DNA of 64,000 nucleotides from Nocardioides luteus (GCF_015752315.1 NZ_JADOVJ010000001.1:2348501-2412500); one strand, 5' to 3'; counted from the first letter of the stretch, positions 33,069 to 43,939 are shown. Program-made: numbers and translations. The notes: generated by a model not told the origin, from the letters alone.

Positions 33069-34271
33069 ATGAACCCCACACTGGTCCTCGCAGACCACCG
33101 CGCCGGCCGCTGGCGGACCTTCGATCCTGGCGCCCTGCCCGGCCCCTGGTCGAGCGCCACGCTGGCCGAGCACGCCGGCGTCCTGACGCTCCCGGCGGGC
33201 GCCCCCGGGGGCGCGCGGGCGGTGTTCGCCGACGACGCCCTCGGCACGCTGGTGGTGCTCGACGGCGCAGGTCAGGCCCGCAGAGTGCCGATCGCGATCC
33301 CCGCCGAGCACCTCGCCTGCGACCCGACCGGTCGCTACGTCGTGGTCACGACCGGCCTCGGCGCCTCGTGGGAGCCGTGGAGCGATCTGGTCACGGTCGT
33401 CGACCTGGCCGACGCGAGCGGCACCACCGCGGTGCGGGTGCGGGTCCGCACCGGCGAGCCCGGCGTCGTGATCGTTCCGGATACCGGAACAGGCGAGCCC
33501 ATGGTCGTGCTGCGGCACCGCGAGCCCGGCGAGGCGGAGGTGATCGCGCTGAGCGACCTGCTCCGGGCCGACCCCCACTGCCCGGTCGTACGCGGCGAAC
33601 GCCTGAAGCTGGCCGGAGATCTCGGCCACGGCGACGCCGTCGACCACCGGTCCGGCGTCGTCCACCTGTCCACCGAGGCGGGCATCGAGCGGCTGCGGGT
33701 CACCGGGGGACGACCCGAGCGCCTCGAGACCTGGCCGTGGCCGGTTCCGGGACGGGCGTACTTCCTGCGGCTCGACCCGGCCGCGGGAATCGTCGCCGCC
33801 GTCCGTGGGGCCGACGCGGACGCGGCGCAGTGGCACACCTGGACGAACCACCTGGTGCGCTGGAGCCTGGACGGCTCCGCCGAGGTGACCCGGACCGGCG
33901 ACGGCCTGGTGTTCCGGCCGGACGCGCTCGACGGAACGGTCGCCTGGACGATCGTGCACCCCGACGGCGACCGGCTGGCGATGCTCGCTGACGGCCGGCT
34001 CAGCGAGGTAGAGCTGCCGCCGATGAGCGCCGCTCCGCGGCCCGGGGTCGCGCCCTGGGACCCGGTGGGCGACCGGTCGGCGCAGCGGCGCGCCCTCGCG
34101 CTGGTCTCGGCCGACCTGGCCGCGGTCACCCGCGGAGGCGACGGCCAGCTCCATCTCGTCCGTGGCTCAGGCATCGAGTCGACCCTGGACCTGGGATCAC
34201 CCTTCGACGAGGGAGGCCACCTGGCCGTTATCAGGGCGCCCGAGGCACAGGTCGACGGGGTCGGACGGTGA
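33069..34271 (+). CDS. Beta-propeller-like protein, first gene of the import operon
   Basis: A 400-residue protein made of repeated four-strand blade-like units (for example YVVVTTGLGASWEPWSDLVT, GVVHLSTEAGIERLRVTGG, GDRLAMLADGRLSEVELPP). It has no signal peptide and no hydrolase domain. It resembles the propeller part of prolyl oligopeptidases, as does the N-terminal half of the next gene, with which it overlaps (GTGA). It may bind the imported peptide or partner the peptidase. The function is inferred from context only. Confidence 0.6.
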   Translation: MNPTLVLADHRAGRWRTFDPGALPGPWSSATLAEHAGVLTLPAGAPGGARAVFADDALGTLVVLDGAGQARRVPIAIPAEHLACDPTGRYVVVTTGLGASWEPWSDLVTVVDLADASGTTAVRVRVRTGEPGVVIVPDTGTGEPMVVLRHREPGEAEVIALSDLLRADPHCPVVRGERLKLAGDLGHGDAVDHRSGVVHLSTEAGIERLRVTGGRPERLETWPWPVPGRAYFLRLDPAAGIVAAVRGADADAAQWHTWTNHLVRWSLDGSAEVTRTGDGLVFRPDALDGTVAWTIVHPDGDRLAMLADGRLSEVELPPMSAAPRPGVAPWDPVGDRSAQRRALALVSADLAAVTRGGDGQLHLVRGSGIESTLDLGSPFDEGGHLAVIRAPEAQVDGVGR

Positions 34272-35953
34272 CCCGCGCGAGCGTTCACGACGCGCTGCGT
34301 CGTGCGGAACGGGCAGGCCGCCCGGGGCTGCCGATGGGCCGGTTCCGGCTCTCACGGTGCCCTGGTGACCTGCTGCCGGTCCTGGTGAACGAGGACAGCG
34401 GGGTCGTGTTCGACCCGGGCGCACGGATCCAAGCCGCGGCACCGTCACCGGACGGGCGCCTGGTCGCCGTCGAGGTCAGCGACGACGGCTCCGAGAACGG
34501 GCGCGTGCTGCTGGCGGACACGGCGTCGCGAAAGGTGACGGAGGTCGAGGGGGTGGCCGTCAGGCACGCGCGGATGGCCTGGGACGACGAGGGCCTGGTC
34601 CTCGTCGACGCCGCCGGTCGCTGCCTGCGGGTCCAGCCCGGAGAGCCGGCGCGGACGCTGTTCGTCGCCGACGCCGGCGAGCGCACGACGCCGATCGGCG
34701 TCGGTGACGGTGTCGGCGTGGTCGTCGCCCGGACCGGAGGGGAGCGGACCCGGCTGGTCGGCACCGACGGCGCGGAGATCCTCGAGCTTCCCCGGGTCCG
34801 CAGCATCACCGCGGCCGGCGACACGGTGCTGGCGGTGACCGGCGAGGAGCTGGTGAGCTTCCGGCTGCCCGGACCGGCACCGGCACGATGCCGGCTCGAG
34901 ACGCTGCCCGGGCTGCCCGTACACGCCCAGGCCGTTCCCGGCGGCGGCCTGGTCCACCTCGTCCGGGACGGCCACTCGGTCCTGGTCCGCCTCACCGCCG
35001 ACGGCGAGGTCCTCGTGCCGACAGAGACCGTGGCGATCTCGGAGCAGCAGGCGGTGCGTACCGTCTCGGGTCTGGTCTGGGCGCGGGACCGCGCCTGGGT
35101 GCGGACCGAGTCGCCGGCCGGGGCACCGCGGGTGCTGCCGGCCGAGGAGGCCGCGCGCTCGACGAACCACGGCCCGCCGTCCCGGCTGACCACGGTGACC
35201 GCGGACGACGGCGCCGAGATCGAGCTCGTCCTGACCGGAGAGCCGGGCGGCGCGACCCTCCTCGAGGTCTACGGAGGCTTCGGCGTGGTCGACCTGCCTC
35301 GCTTCGAGCCCTCGGTCGCCGCCTGGTGCGAGCTCGGCGGGCTGCACGTGACCGCCCGGCTGCGCGGTGGCGGCGGAGCCGGCACCCCGTGGCACACCGC
35401 CGGACAGGGCGCGGGCAAGGCACGTACGGTCGCCGACGCCGTCACCGTCGCCCGCGAGCTGGTACGCCTCGGCTTCACCCGCCCGCACCGGCTGGTGCTC
35501 GCCGGGGCCTCGCTCGGCGGGCTGGTCGCCGTCTCCGCGGCGCTCGCCGAGCCGGGCCTCGTCGCCGGGGTCGCCTGCACGGCCGCACCCCTCGACCCGC
35601 ACCGCTTCACCGAGCACCCCGGCGCGCGGCACTGGAGCGAGGAGTTCGGCGACCCTGGCGACGCCGCGGTGCGAGCCGCGATGGACGACTACTCGCCGTT
35701 CGCGCGCGCCGTCCGCTATCCCAGCCGGAAGTGGCCGCGCTTCCTGCTGACCACGTTCGCGGAGGACTCCCGGGTCGCCCCCGCACCCACCGACCGCCTC
35801 GCCGAGGTGCTCACGGCGCGCGGCGCCGACGTCGTACGTAGCCACCGCCCGCGGATGGGGCACGGCGGCAACCACCTCGACTCCGTGCACGACTTCGCCG
35901 CCGCCGTCCTCGACTTCGCCCTCGACTCAGCTCACCAACCCACAGGAGCGTGA
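34268..35953 (+). CDS. Prolyl-oligopeptidase family (S9) serine peptidase
   Basis: A 561-residue cytosolic protein. The first 310 residues are beta-rich and propeller-like; the last 240 are an alpha/beta hydrolase with the family motif LEVYGGFG, nucleophile Ser in AGASLGGLVA, Asp in FAEDSRVAP and His in RMGHGGNHLD. Such enzymes cut short peptides, often after proline; the predicted precursor has a single Pro near its C-terminus. The position between a propeller gene and a metallophore importer suggests it opens the imported peptide to release metal, or processes the leader. Confidence 0.82.
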   Translation: MTRASVHDALRRAERAGRPGLPMGRFRLSRCPGDLLPVLVNEDSGVVFDPGARIQAAAPSPDGRLVAVEVSDDGSENGRVLLADTASRKVTEVEGVAVRHARMAWDDEGLVLVDAAGRCLRVQPGEPARTLFVADAGERTTPIGVGDGVGVVVARTGGERTRLVGTDGAEILELPRVRSITAAGDTVLAVTGEELVSFRLPGPAPARCRLETLPGLPVHAQAVPGGGLVHLVRDGHSVLVRLTADGEVLVPTETVAISEQQAVRTVSGLVWARDRAWVRTESPAGAPRVLPAEEAARSTNHGPPSRLTTVTADDGAEIELVLTGEPGGATLLEVYGGFGVVDLPRFEPSVAAWCELGGLHVTARLRGGGGAGTPWHTAGQGAGKARTVADAVTVARELVRLGFTRPHRLVLAGASLGGLVAVSAALAEPGLVAGVACTAAPLDPHRFTEHPGARHWSEEFGDPGDAAVRAAMDDYSPFARAVRYPSRKWPRFLLTTFAEDSRVAPAPTDRLAEVLTARGADVVRSHRPRMGHGGNHLDSVHDFAAAVLDFALDSAHQPTGA

Positions 35954-37082
35954 TGACCCCCACCGACATCGCCGTGACCACGGACCAGGCGCCGGCAGAG
36001 AAGCCCCGGACCCCCGGCCAGGTCCCCGCCGTCATCGCCCGGCGCAGATGGCGCGCCCGGCTGCTGACCATCGGCCTCGCCGCCGCCCTCGCCGTGGTCG
36101 TCGCGCTGTCCGCGTCGTCGGGCACCGTGAACCTGACTGCGCTCGACGCCGCCCGTCTGGTCACCGGTCACCTGCTGCCCGGGATGCCGTGGATGAGCGA
36201 CGGCACCTACACCGTGCTCCAGGACCAGGTGGTGTGGCAGTTCAGGCTGCCCCGCGCGCTGCTCGCCGCACTGGCCGGGGCGGCACTGAGCCTGGCCGGG
36301 GTGTTCATCCAGGCAGTCGTACGCAACCCGCTGGCCGAGCCGGCGATCATCGGCGTCTCCTCGGGCGCGGGCGTGGGCGCGGTCTCCGTCGTGGTCCTGG
36401 GCGCGGCGGCGGTCGGTGCCTGGGTCGGGACCGCGGCGTTCCTGGGCGCCGCGGTCGCGACCGCGGCCGTGTTCGCGGTGGCGTACAAGAACGGCAGCAT
36501 CGCCCCGCAGCGACTGGTGCTGACCGGGGTCGCGCTGGGCACCTTCTTCAGCGCGATCACGAGCTATCTCACGCTCACGACCGAGGCGCAGAACGTGTTC
36601 AGCGTGATGTTCTTCCTGCTGGGCTCCGTCTCCGCCGCCACGATGACCGACCTGGCCGGACCGCTGGTGGCCCTCGTGGTCGCTCTCGGCGTCTCGGTGA
36701 CCACCGGACGCGCCGTCAACGCGCTGCAGGTGGGTGACGAGACGGCCACCGCGCTGGGCGTCCGGGTCAACCGGCTGCGGTCGGTCCTGCTGCTCGCCGC
36801 CGCGCTGCTCACCGGCACCGTGGTCGCCGTCGCGGGCGGGATCGGCTTCGTCGGCCTGGTGGTCCCGCACATCGCCCGGGTGCTGGTCGGCTCCGACCAC
36901 CGGCGCATCGTCCCGGTCGCGGTGCTCGGCGGCGCCCTGTTCCTGTGCGGCGCCGACCTGATCGCCCGGACGGTCTCGGCGCCCGCCGAGGTGCCGCTGG
37001 GCATCATCACCGCGCTGATCGGGGTGCCGTTCTTCCTGTGGCTGATGCGCGGCCGGGCCGCCGACGAGCAGGGGATGGCGCG

Positions 37083-37086
<4 letters not shown>
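35953..37086 (+). CDS. FecCD-type metallophore ABC permease
   Basis: A 377-residue permease of the FecCD/BtuC type with about ten membrane helices. FRLPRALLAALAGAALSLAG, VFIQAVVRNPLAEP and GGIGFVGLVVPHIARVLVG are signatures of the family. It imports metal chelates or B12-like compounds with the next two gene products. AGGAG lies 4 nt before the ATG, which overlaps the preceding stop (TGATG). As it is single, it should form a homodimer. Confidence 0.9.
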
Positions 37087-37870
<784 letters not shown>

Positions 37871-37874
<4 letters not shown>

Positions 37875-38884
37875 ACACCACCCCACTGCTGCGCACCGTC
37901 CCGGTCGCGGCGCTCATGCTCCTGGCCGTGACCGGGTGCGGCGGCACCGGCGTCACGAACGACGCGGCGGCTGCCGGTGAGGCCGCCGAGGGCTACCCGG
38001 TGACCGTGGAGAACTGCGGACGCCAGGTCACGGTCGAGTCCGCTCCCGAGCGGATCGTCGGGCTCAGCCCGGCCCAGACCGAGCTGCTCGTGCGCCTCGG
38101 GGTCGCGGACCGGCTCGTCGGCCAGGCGCAGACGGCCATGCACGAGCTCCCCGAGGACGTCGCCGCGAAGGCGAGCGACGTGCCGGAGCTGAGCACGGAC
38201 GCACCACCGGCCCGCGAGCAGCTGCTCGACGTGCAGCCCGACGCCGTCGTCGCTCCGACCGAGTACGAGTTCACCGCCGAGCAGGGCTTCGCCACGATCG
38301 ACCAGCTCACCGACGCGGGCGTGACCACGTACGTCGCCGCCGGCGGCTGCCCCGAGCGCCGCGCCACGGGCGAGGTCACGGACCTGTTCACCGACCTGGA
38401 GGCGCTCGGCAGCATCCTCGGGGTCCCGGCGGCCGCCGACGAGCTGGTCGCCGAGACCCGCGCCGACCTCGAGGCCGTCGAGAAGGCCGTGGCGGACCGC
38501 CCGCGGCCCACCGTGGCGCAGCTCTACGTCGAGGGCAAGACGCTCTCCGCGATCGGCGCGGGGGTGGAGTACGACATGATCGAGCGCGCGGGCGGCGAGA
38601 ACGTCTTCAGCCCGGACGAGAAGCTCTTCGAGCAGTTCTTCTCCGCGGTCGTCTCGCCGGAGGAGATCGCCGCGCGCAACCCGGACGTCATCGTCTTCGC
38701 CGTGCGCGAGCAGGCCGAGGCCGAGCGGGTCGAGACGTACCTGCGCCGGACCTTCCCCGACCTCACCGCCGTCAAGGAGGACCGCTTCGTCGCGCTGCGC
38801 ACCCCGGACACGTTCCCGGGCACGCTCGGCAACGTCGCCGCGGTGCGGACGATCGCGGAGAGGCTGCACCCCGACGCCTTCTGA
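37871..38884 (+). CDS. Metallophore-binding lipoprotein (FecB/BtuF-type)
   Basis: A 337-residue exported binding protein. The signal peptide ends in the lipobox LAVTGCGG, so it is anchored outside the membrane. Typical class III features are PERIVGLSPAQTELLVRLGV near the start and a central helix leading to the second lobe (RPTVAQLYVEGKTLSAIGAG). It should capture the metal-loaded ligand for the permease. The ligand may be the modified peptide; a siderophore or cobalamin is possible on sequence alone. Confidence 0.9.
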
Positions 38885-38895
38885 GTCGGGTGGGG

Positions 38896-38938
38896 CGCCG
38901 GCCACCGGACCGTCCTCGGGGCGGCCCGGCGGCCGGCG
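38896..38938. terminator. GC-rich inverted repeat between convergent operons
   Basis: CGCCGGCC and GGCCGGCG pair around a 27-nt loop that can itself fold. It sits in the 61-bp gap between convergent genes and may stop transcription both ways. Confidence 0.4.
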
Positions 38939-38945
38939 TCGGTGT

Positions 38946-40688
38946 CTACTCTCCGGCGAGAAGGCGCCAGCCCTCGGCCTGCGTACGCTCGCGCCAGAAG
39001 TCGAGGTAGCGGCCGCCGTGCGCCAGGAGCTCCGCGTGGGAGCCTCGTTCGACGATCCGGCCGCCGTCGAGGACGACGATCTGGTCGGCGGCGACGACGG
39101 TCTGGAGGCGGTGGGCGATGACGATGACCGTACGGTCGGCCGACAGCGCGGTGAGCGCCTCCTGCACCGCGGCCTCGTTCTCGGCGTCCAGGGCGGCGGT
39201 CGCCTCGTCGAGGAGCACGACCGGGGCGTCCTTCAACAGCGCCCGGGCGATCGAGACCCGCTGCTTCTCGCCGCCGGAGAGCGTGGAGCCGGCCTCGCCG
39301 ATCCGGGTCTGCCAGCCGTGGGGGAGCCGCTCGACGATGTCGTCCACGCGCGCCAGCCGGGCGGCCTCCCGCAGCTCCTCCTCGCTGGCGTCGGGCCGCG
39401 ACATCATCACGTTGTCGCGCAGGGTGCCCTCGAAGAGGTAGACGTCCTGGAAGACGATCGAGACGCGCCGCATCAGCGCCTCCGTCCCGAGATCGCGTAC
39501 GTCGACCCCGCCCAGCATCACCGAGCCCGCCGTCACGTCGTGGAACCGGGCGACCAGACGCAGCAGGGTGCTCTTTCCCGAGCCTGAGGGCCCGACCACG
39601 GCGGTGAGCGAGCGAGGCGGAACCGTGAGGGACACCTGGTCGAGCACCTGGGTGGCGCCGTCGTAGGAGAAGGCGACCTCGCGCAGCTCGATGCCGCTGT
39701 CGGCCGGCTCGCCGGGCGTGGCCGGCTCGGGGAGCGGCTCGAGGGCGAGCACGTCGAGGACACGTCGCAACGAGCCCTCGGCGATGCGCAGCGCGCTGGA
39801 GAGCTCGCCGTAGTCGATCAGCGACTCGACGAACCGCACGGTGAGCACGAGCAGGCCGATCGCCGTGGCTGGTGCCAGCGTTCCGCCGAGGCTGAGGTGG
39901 ACGGCCAGCGCGATCACCAGGGTGAGCAGCGCCTGGATGGAGAGGAGCTGGATCCCCAGGCCGCCGAACCCGGTGACCAGGAGCCGTCGTGAGGCCCGCT
40001 TCTGCTGCTTCAGCGCCGCCTCGACCAGCTCGTTGCCGTGGACGGTGCGTCCGAAGACGCGCAGAGCCGGCTGGTTGAGCGCGAACTCCACCACCCGCGC
40101 CGAGCCCTCCGCCATCGCCGCGTCGTAGGCGCCCTCGCCGCGGCCTACGATCACGGCCAGCAGCCGGGTGGTGGCCAGGACCGCGACGACGCCCACGAGG
40201 AGCGCGAGCGCCAGGCGCCACTCCAGGAACGCCATCGCGACGACCACGGTGACCGGGCTGACGACGGCGGCGATCAGCGGCCGCAGCAGGTGCCCCGGCA
40301 CCGAGGCGATGTCGGTGGCGCCCTTGGAGGCCATCCGGGAGAGCTGTCCGGTGCGGTCCTGGGCGTACCAGCCCAGCGGCAGCCGCACGGTGTGGTCGCC
40401 GAGGCGGCCCAGGGTGATGTCGAGCAGGTCGCAGGCCAGGTCGTAGCCGTCCAGGTTGCCGACCGTCAGCGCGACGTGATGGGCCACGAAGAGCCCGGCG
40501 AGCACCCCGAGCCAGGTGGTCGCGGCGTCCCAGTCCTGGCGCAGCGCGGCGTCCAGGACGGGGACGACGCAGGCGAAGGCCAGACCCTGGAGCACGCCGG
40601 TGGCGACGAACATCGCCACGACCCGGGCGAGCTGGCGTCGATGAGCGTGGTCGAGAAGGTCCGCGAGCAGACGGACGATGATGATCAT
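38946..40688 (-). CDS. IrtB/YbtQ-like ABC half-transporter
   Basis: A 580-residue exporter-fold half-transporter: six membrane helices (DRTGQLSRMASKGATDIASV is typical of the siderophore-linked group) then an ATPase with Walker A GPSGSGKST, signature LSGGEKQRVSIARALL and Walker B VVLLDEATAALD. Mycobacterial IrtAB and Yersinia YbtPQ share this fold but import siderophores. It overlaps the upstream half-transporter by ATGA. Its placement next to the FecBCD importer suggests import or intracellular handling of the chelate. Confidence 0.8.
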   Translation of the reverse strand: MIIIVRLLADLLDHAHRRQLARVVAMFVATGVLQGLAFACVVPVLDAALRQDWDAATTWLGVLAGLFVAHHVALTVGNLDGYDLACDLLDITLGRLGDHTVRLPLGWYAQDRTGQLSRMASKGATDIASVPGHLLRPLIAAVVSPVTVVVAMAFLEWRLALALLVGVVAVLATTRLLAVIVGRGEGAYDAAMAEGSARVVEFALNQPALRVFGRTVHGNELVEAALKQQKRASRRLLVTGFGGLGIQLLSIQALLTLVIALAVHLSLGGTLAPATAIGLLVLTVRFVESLIDYGELSSALRIAEGSLRRVLDVLALEPLPEPATPGEPADSGIELREVAFSYDGATQVLDQVSLTVPPRSLTAVVGPSGSGKSTLLRLVARFHDVTAGSVMLGGVDVRDLGTEALMRRVSIVFQDVYLFEGTLRDNVMMSRPDASEEELREAARLARVDDIVERLPHGWQTRIGEAGSTLSGGEKQRVSIARALLKDAPVVLLDEATAALDAENEAAVQEALTALSADRTVIVIAHRLQTVVAADQIVVLDGGRIVERGSHAELLAHGGRYLDFWRERTQAEGWRLLAGE

Positions 40689-42454
40689 GCCGACTCCTCC
40701 CGGGCCCGGCCGTCCACCGGGTGGGCGCGCTGGTCGGCGGCCCAGAGCCGGGCGTAGCGCCCGCCCCGGGCGAGGAGCTCGTCGTGGGTGCCGAGCTCGG
40801 CGATCCGGCCCTCGTCGAGGACGACGATCTGGTCGGCCGCGGTGACCGTGGAGAGGCGGTGGGCGATCACCAGCAGCGTACGTCCGGCGACGAGGCGGGA
40901 CAGCGCCCGCTGGACGAGCGCCTCCGACTCGGGGTCGGCGGCCGCGGTGGCCTCGTCGAGCACCAGGATCGGGGTGTCGGAGAGGAGTGCTCGGGCGATC
41001 GCGACCCGCTGCCGCTCGCCACCGGAGAGCTGGCCGTCCTCGCCGACCACCGAGTCGTAGCCCCGCGGGAGCTCGTCGATGCGGCCGGCGATCTGCGCCG
41101 CCTCCGCCGCGCGCCGAACCTCCGAATCGGGCGCCTCCGGGTGGGCGAGCCGGATGTTGTCCCGGATCGAGGTACGCAGCAGCCCGGTGTCCTGGAAGAC
41201 GAAGGAGACCTGCTCGTAGAGCTGCGCGCTCGTCATCTCCCGCAGGTCGACCCCGGCGATTGTGATCCGGCCCGATGTGGGGTCGGCGAAGCGGGGCAGC
41301 AGCTTCGCGAGGGTCGACTTGCCCGAGCCGGAGTGGCCGACGAGCGCGGTCACCGTCCCCGGCTCGAGGACCAGGTCGATGTCGTGGAGCACGGGCGGTG
41401 CGCCGGGGGAGTAGGCGAAGGAGACGCCGTGGAGCTCGACGCGGGACGAGGCCGGGACCGGCGTCGGGGAGGACGGCTCCGGGAGCTCCGGCTCGGCCAG
41501 CAGCCGCTGGATCCGCCGGGCCGCCTCGGTCGCCTCGCGCAGCTCGCGCGCGGCGTAGCCGGCCACGGTGACCGGCGCGGTCATCGCCAGCCCGAGGACG
41601 AGGAACGGCACCAGGTCGGGCCCGGTGATCCACGAAGCCCGAAGCATCCAGACCCCGCCGCCGAGCACGAGGACCAGGGTCAGCGCCGGTGTCAGCGCGA
41701 GCTCCATGAGCAGCATCCCGAAGGCAGAGTGACGCATCCAGGCCCGGTTGAACCCGCCGAACCGGGTCGCGACCTCGGCCAGCCGCCGGTGGGCCTGACC
41801 GGTCGCGCCGAACGTCTTGATCTCGGCGATCCCGCCGGTGTTCTCGACCGTCGCCGCGGCCAGCTCGGCCAGGCCGGCGTCGTAGTCGCGGTAGAGCGCG
41901 CCCGCGCCCCGCATCGAGATCCGGAACCCGACCAGCCCGAGCGCGAGCGGCACCAGGGTCACCAGGGCTAGCGGTGGGGAGACCACGAAGAGATAGACGG
42001 CGACGACCGAGGGCAGCGTGATCGCCGCGGTGAGCTCCATGACCGAGTGGGCGACCAGATGGTGCAGAGCGGCGACGTCGTCCTGCACCGCCTTCTTCAC
42101 CGTGCCTGAGTTGCGCTCGGTGAACCACGCCAGCGGCACCCGGCCGAGGCGGGCGACCAGCAGGCGCCGCAGGTGGATGGAGAGGTCGAGGTCGGCGACG
42201 TGGGAGAGCCACGAGGAGCCGAGCACCGTCGCCAGGCGCACCAGCAGCGCCGCCACGCTGATCCAGACCACGACCCAGGCGCGGCCCGCGTCGACGGGCG
42301 ACCCCGAAGCCGCGGGCAGCAGGATCCGGGCGAGCTCGACGATCCCGATCAGCGGCACCAGCCCGGCGAGGGTCGAGACGACCATCAGCAGCAGGCTGCC
42401 GACCAGCCTTCCCCGGACAGGACGAAGCGTCTGGAGGAGGGGAGAGCGAGCCAA
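40685..42454 (-). CDS. IrtA/YbtP-like ABC half-transporter
   Basis: A 589-residue half-transporter with six membrane helices (RNSGTVKKAVQDDVAALHHL is the family signature) and an ATPase with Walker A GHSGSGKST, signature LSGGERQRVAIARALL and Walker B ILVLDEATAAAD. It pairs with the next gene. It lacks the siderophore-interacting reductase domain fused to IrtA of mycobacteria. The start is TTG with AGGA 6 nt upstream. No Zur-type site is seen in the 41-bp gap before it, so it may be read through from the TrkA genes. Confidence 0.8.
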   Translation of the reverse strand: MARSPLLQTLRPVRGRLVGSLLLMVVSTLAGLVPLIGIVELARILLPAASGSPVDAGRAWVVVWISVAALLVRLATVLGSSWLSHVADLDLSIHLRRLLVARLGRVPLAWFTERNSGTVKKAVQDDVAALHHLVAHSVMELTAAITLPSVVAVYLFVVSPPLALVTLVPLALGLVGFRISMRGAGALYRDYDAGLAELAAATVENTGGIAEIKTFGATGQAHRRLAEVATRFGGFNRAWMRHSAFGMLLMELALTPALTLVLVLGGGVWMLRASWITGPDLVPFLVLGLAMTAPVTVAGYAARELREATEAARRIQRLLAEPELPEPSSPTPVPASSRVELHGVSFAYSPGAPPVLHDIDLVLEPGTVTALVGHSGSGKSTLAKLLPRFADPTSGRITIAGVDLREMTSAQLYEQVSFVFQDTGLLRTSIRDNIRLAHPEAPDSEVRRAAEAAQIAGRIDELPRGYDSVVGEDGQLSGGERQRVAIARALLSDTPILVLDEATAAADPESEALVQRALSRLVAGRTLLVIAHRLSTVTAADQIVVLDEGRIAELGTHDELLARGGRYARLWAADQRAHPVDGRAREESA

Positions 42455-42495
42455 CTGGTGTCCTGCCGAGATCGAGGGGTTGCTGCGTACGGAAC

Positions 42496-43167
42496 CTAGC
42501 CGCCGTGGCTGGTCGGAGCGAGGAGCCGCTCGAGCTCGTCCTCCTTCTCGGTGGGCACGACGAAGAGGAGCTCGTCGCCCTGCTCGAGAGGCTGCTCGGG
42601 GGTGGGTACGTAGACCTGGCCGTCACGCAGCAGCGTGACCAGTGCGCAGTTCTCCGGGAACGGCACCAGGCCGGTGGGCTGGCCGACGTAGGGGGAGTCG
42701 GCGGGCAGGGTGATCTCGACCAGGTTGGCCTGGCCCTGCCGGAAGGTGAACAGGCGCACCAGGTCGCCGACGGTGACGGCCTCCTCGACCAGCGCGGACA
42801 TGATCCGCGGGGTGGAGACGTTGACGTCGACGCCCCAGGCCTCGGTGAAGAGCCACTCGTTGTTGGGGTGGTTGACCCGGCCGACGGTGCGCGGCACCCC
42901 GAACTCGGTCTTGGCCAGCAGCGAGCAGACCAGGTTGGCCTTGTCGTCACCGGTCGCGGCGATGACCACGTCGCAGTTGTCGAGCCTGGCCTCCTCGAGC
43001 GAGGAGAGCTCACAGGCGTCGGCGAGCAGCCACTCGGCGTCGGCCACCCGCTCGGGCTTGATCGAGCCCGGGTTCTTGTCGATGAGGAGCACCTCGTGGC
43101 CGTTGGTGATCAGCTCGCGGGCGATGGACCGTCCGACGGCCCCGGCTCCGGCGATAGCAACTCTCAT
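42496..43167 (-). CDS. TrkA-family potassium uptake regulatory protein (CeoC-like)
   Basis: A 223-residue protein with an N-terminal RCK/TrkA-N Rossmann domain (MRVAIAGAGAVGRSIARELI) and a C-terminal TrkA-C domain. It binds NAD(H) or nucleotides and gates a potassium channel from the cytosol. It begins 2 bp after the stop of its partner. The pair matches mycobacterial ceoB-ceoC. Confidence 0.9.
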   Translation of the reverse strand: MRVAIAGAGAVGRSIARELITNGHEVLLIDKNPGSIKPERVADAEWLLADACELSSLEEARLDNCDVVIAATGDDKANLVCSLLAKTEFGVPRTVGRVNHPNNEWLFTEAWGVDVNVSTPRIMSALVEEAVTVGDLVRLFTFRQGQANLVEITLPADSPYVGQPTGLVPFPENCALVTLLRDGQVYVPTPEQPLEQGDELLFVVPTEKEDELERLLAPTSHGG

Positions 43168-43169
43168 CG

Positions 43170-43832
43170 TCAGTCTTCCTCGGGGCCGTTCTTGATCGTC
43201 TTGTACGCCTGCGCGGTGTTCTCCTCGCGCATGACGATGTGGAGCACGTCGCCCTCCTGGATCACGCTCTCGCGGACCGGGAGGATGCCTTCGCCGAGCC
43301 GGTCGATCCAGGCGATTCGGCTGCCGGACTGGCGCTGGAACTTGATGGTCCGCTCGCCGACCCAGGAGTCGGGCATGATGACCTGGTCGATGCGGATGTT
43401 GCCCGACATGTCGCGGAAGTCGGGCTCGGCGCCGGCCGGGAGCAGCCGGCGGAGCACCTGGTCGGCGGTCCACTTCACCGTCGCCACGGTGCTGATCCCG
43501 AGGCGCTGGTAGACCTCGGCACGGCCGGGGTCGTAGATGCGGGCCACGACCTGCTGGATGCCGAACTCCTCGCGCGCGACCCGGGCGGAGATGATGTTGG
43601 AGTTGTCGCCGCTGGAGACCGCGGCGAACGCCTCGGCCCGCTTGATGCCGGCCTTGAGCAGGACCTCCCGGTCGAAGCCCATCCCGGCGACCTTGTCGCC
43701 GTTGAACCCCGGCCCGAGCCGCCGGAACGCGTCCGAGTTCTGGTCGATGACCGAGACCGTGTGGTTACGGTCCTCGAGGCTCCTGGCCAGGGTCGAGCCG
43801 ACGCGGCCACAGCCCATGATCACTACGTGCAC
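43170..43832 (-). CDS. TrkA-family potassium uptake regulatory protein (CeoB-like)
   Basis: A 220-residue TrkA-type protein: Rossmann motif VVIMGCGRVGSTLARSLE, Asp after the second strand (SVIDQNSDAF), and a C-terminal TrkA-C domain (QEGDVLHIVMREEN). It acts with the downstream gene in potassium uptake control. The GTG start at 43832 is divergent from the APC permease gene; the potassium channel itself may be that permease. Confidence 0.9.
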   Translation of the reverse strand: MHVVIMGCGRVGSTLARSLEDRNHTVSVIDQNSDAFRRLGPGFNGDKVAGMGFDREVLLKAGIKRAEAFAAVSSGDNSNIISARVAREEFGIQQVVARIYDPGRAEVYQRLGISTVATVKWTADQVLRRLLPAGAEPDFRDMSGNIRIDQVIMPDSWVGERTIKFQRQSGSRIAWIDRLGEGILPVRESVIQEGDVLHIVMREENTAQAYKTIKNGPEED

Positions 43833-43939
43833 CGTGTCATGATTGCATTCGCCGGGCCCGTGCGTCGCCTACGCCCTCGAAAGTGGCGTGTTCAGCCGTG
43901 CCGGACGATCCGGAAGCGCGCGGAAGCCGCGACGTGCCG

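Noticed and set aside
32960..33247. N-terminal extension of the 32-residue peptide to 128 residues
   Set aside because: The extension would run through the divergent promoter and Zur-type site and into the opposite gene; AGAGGAG is placed correctly for the short ATG only.
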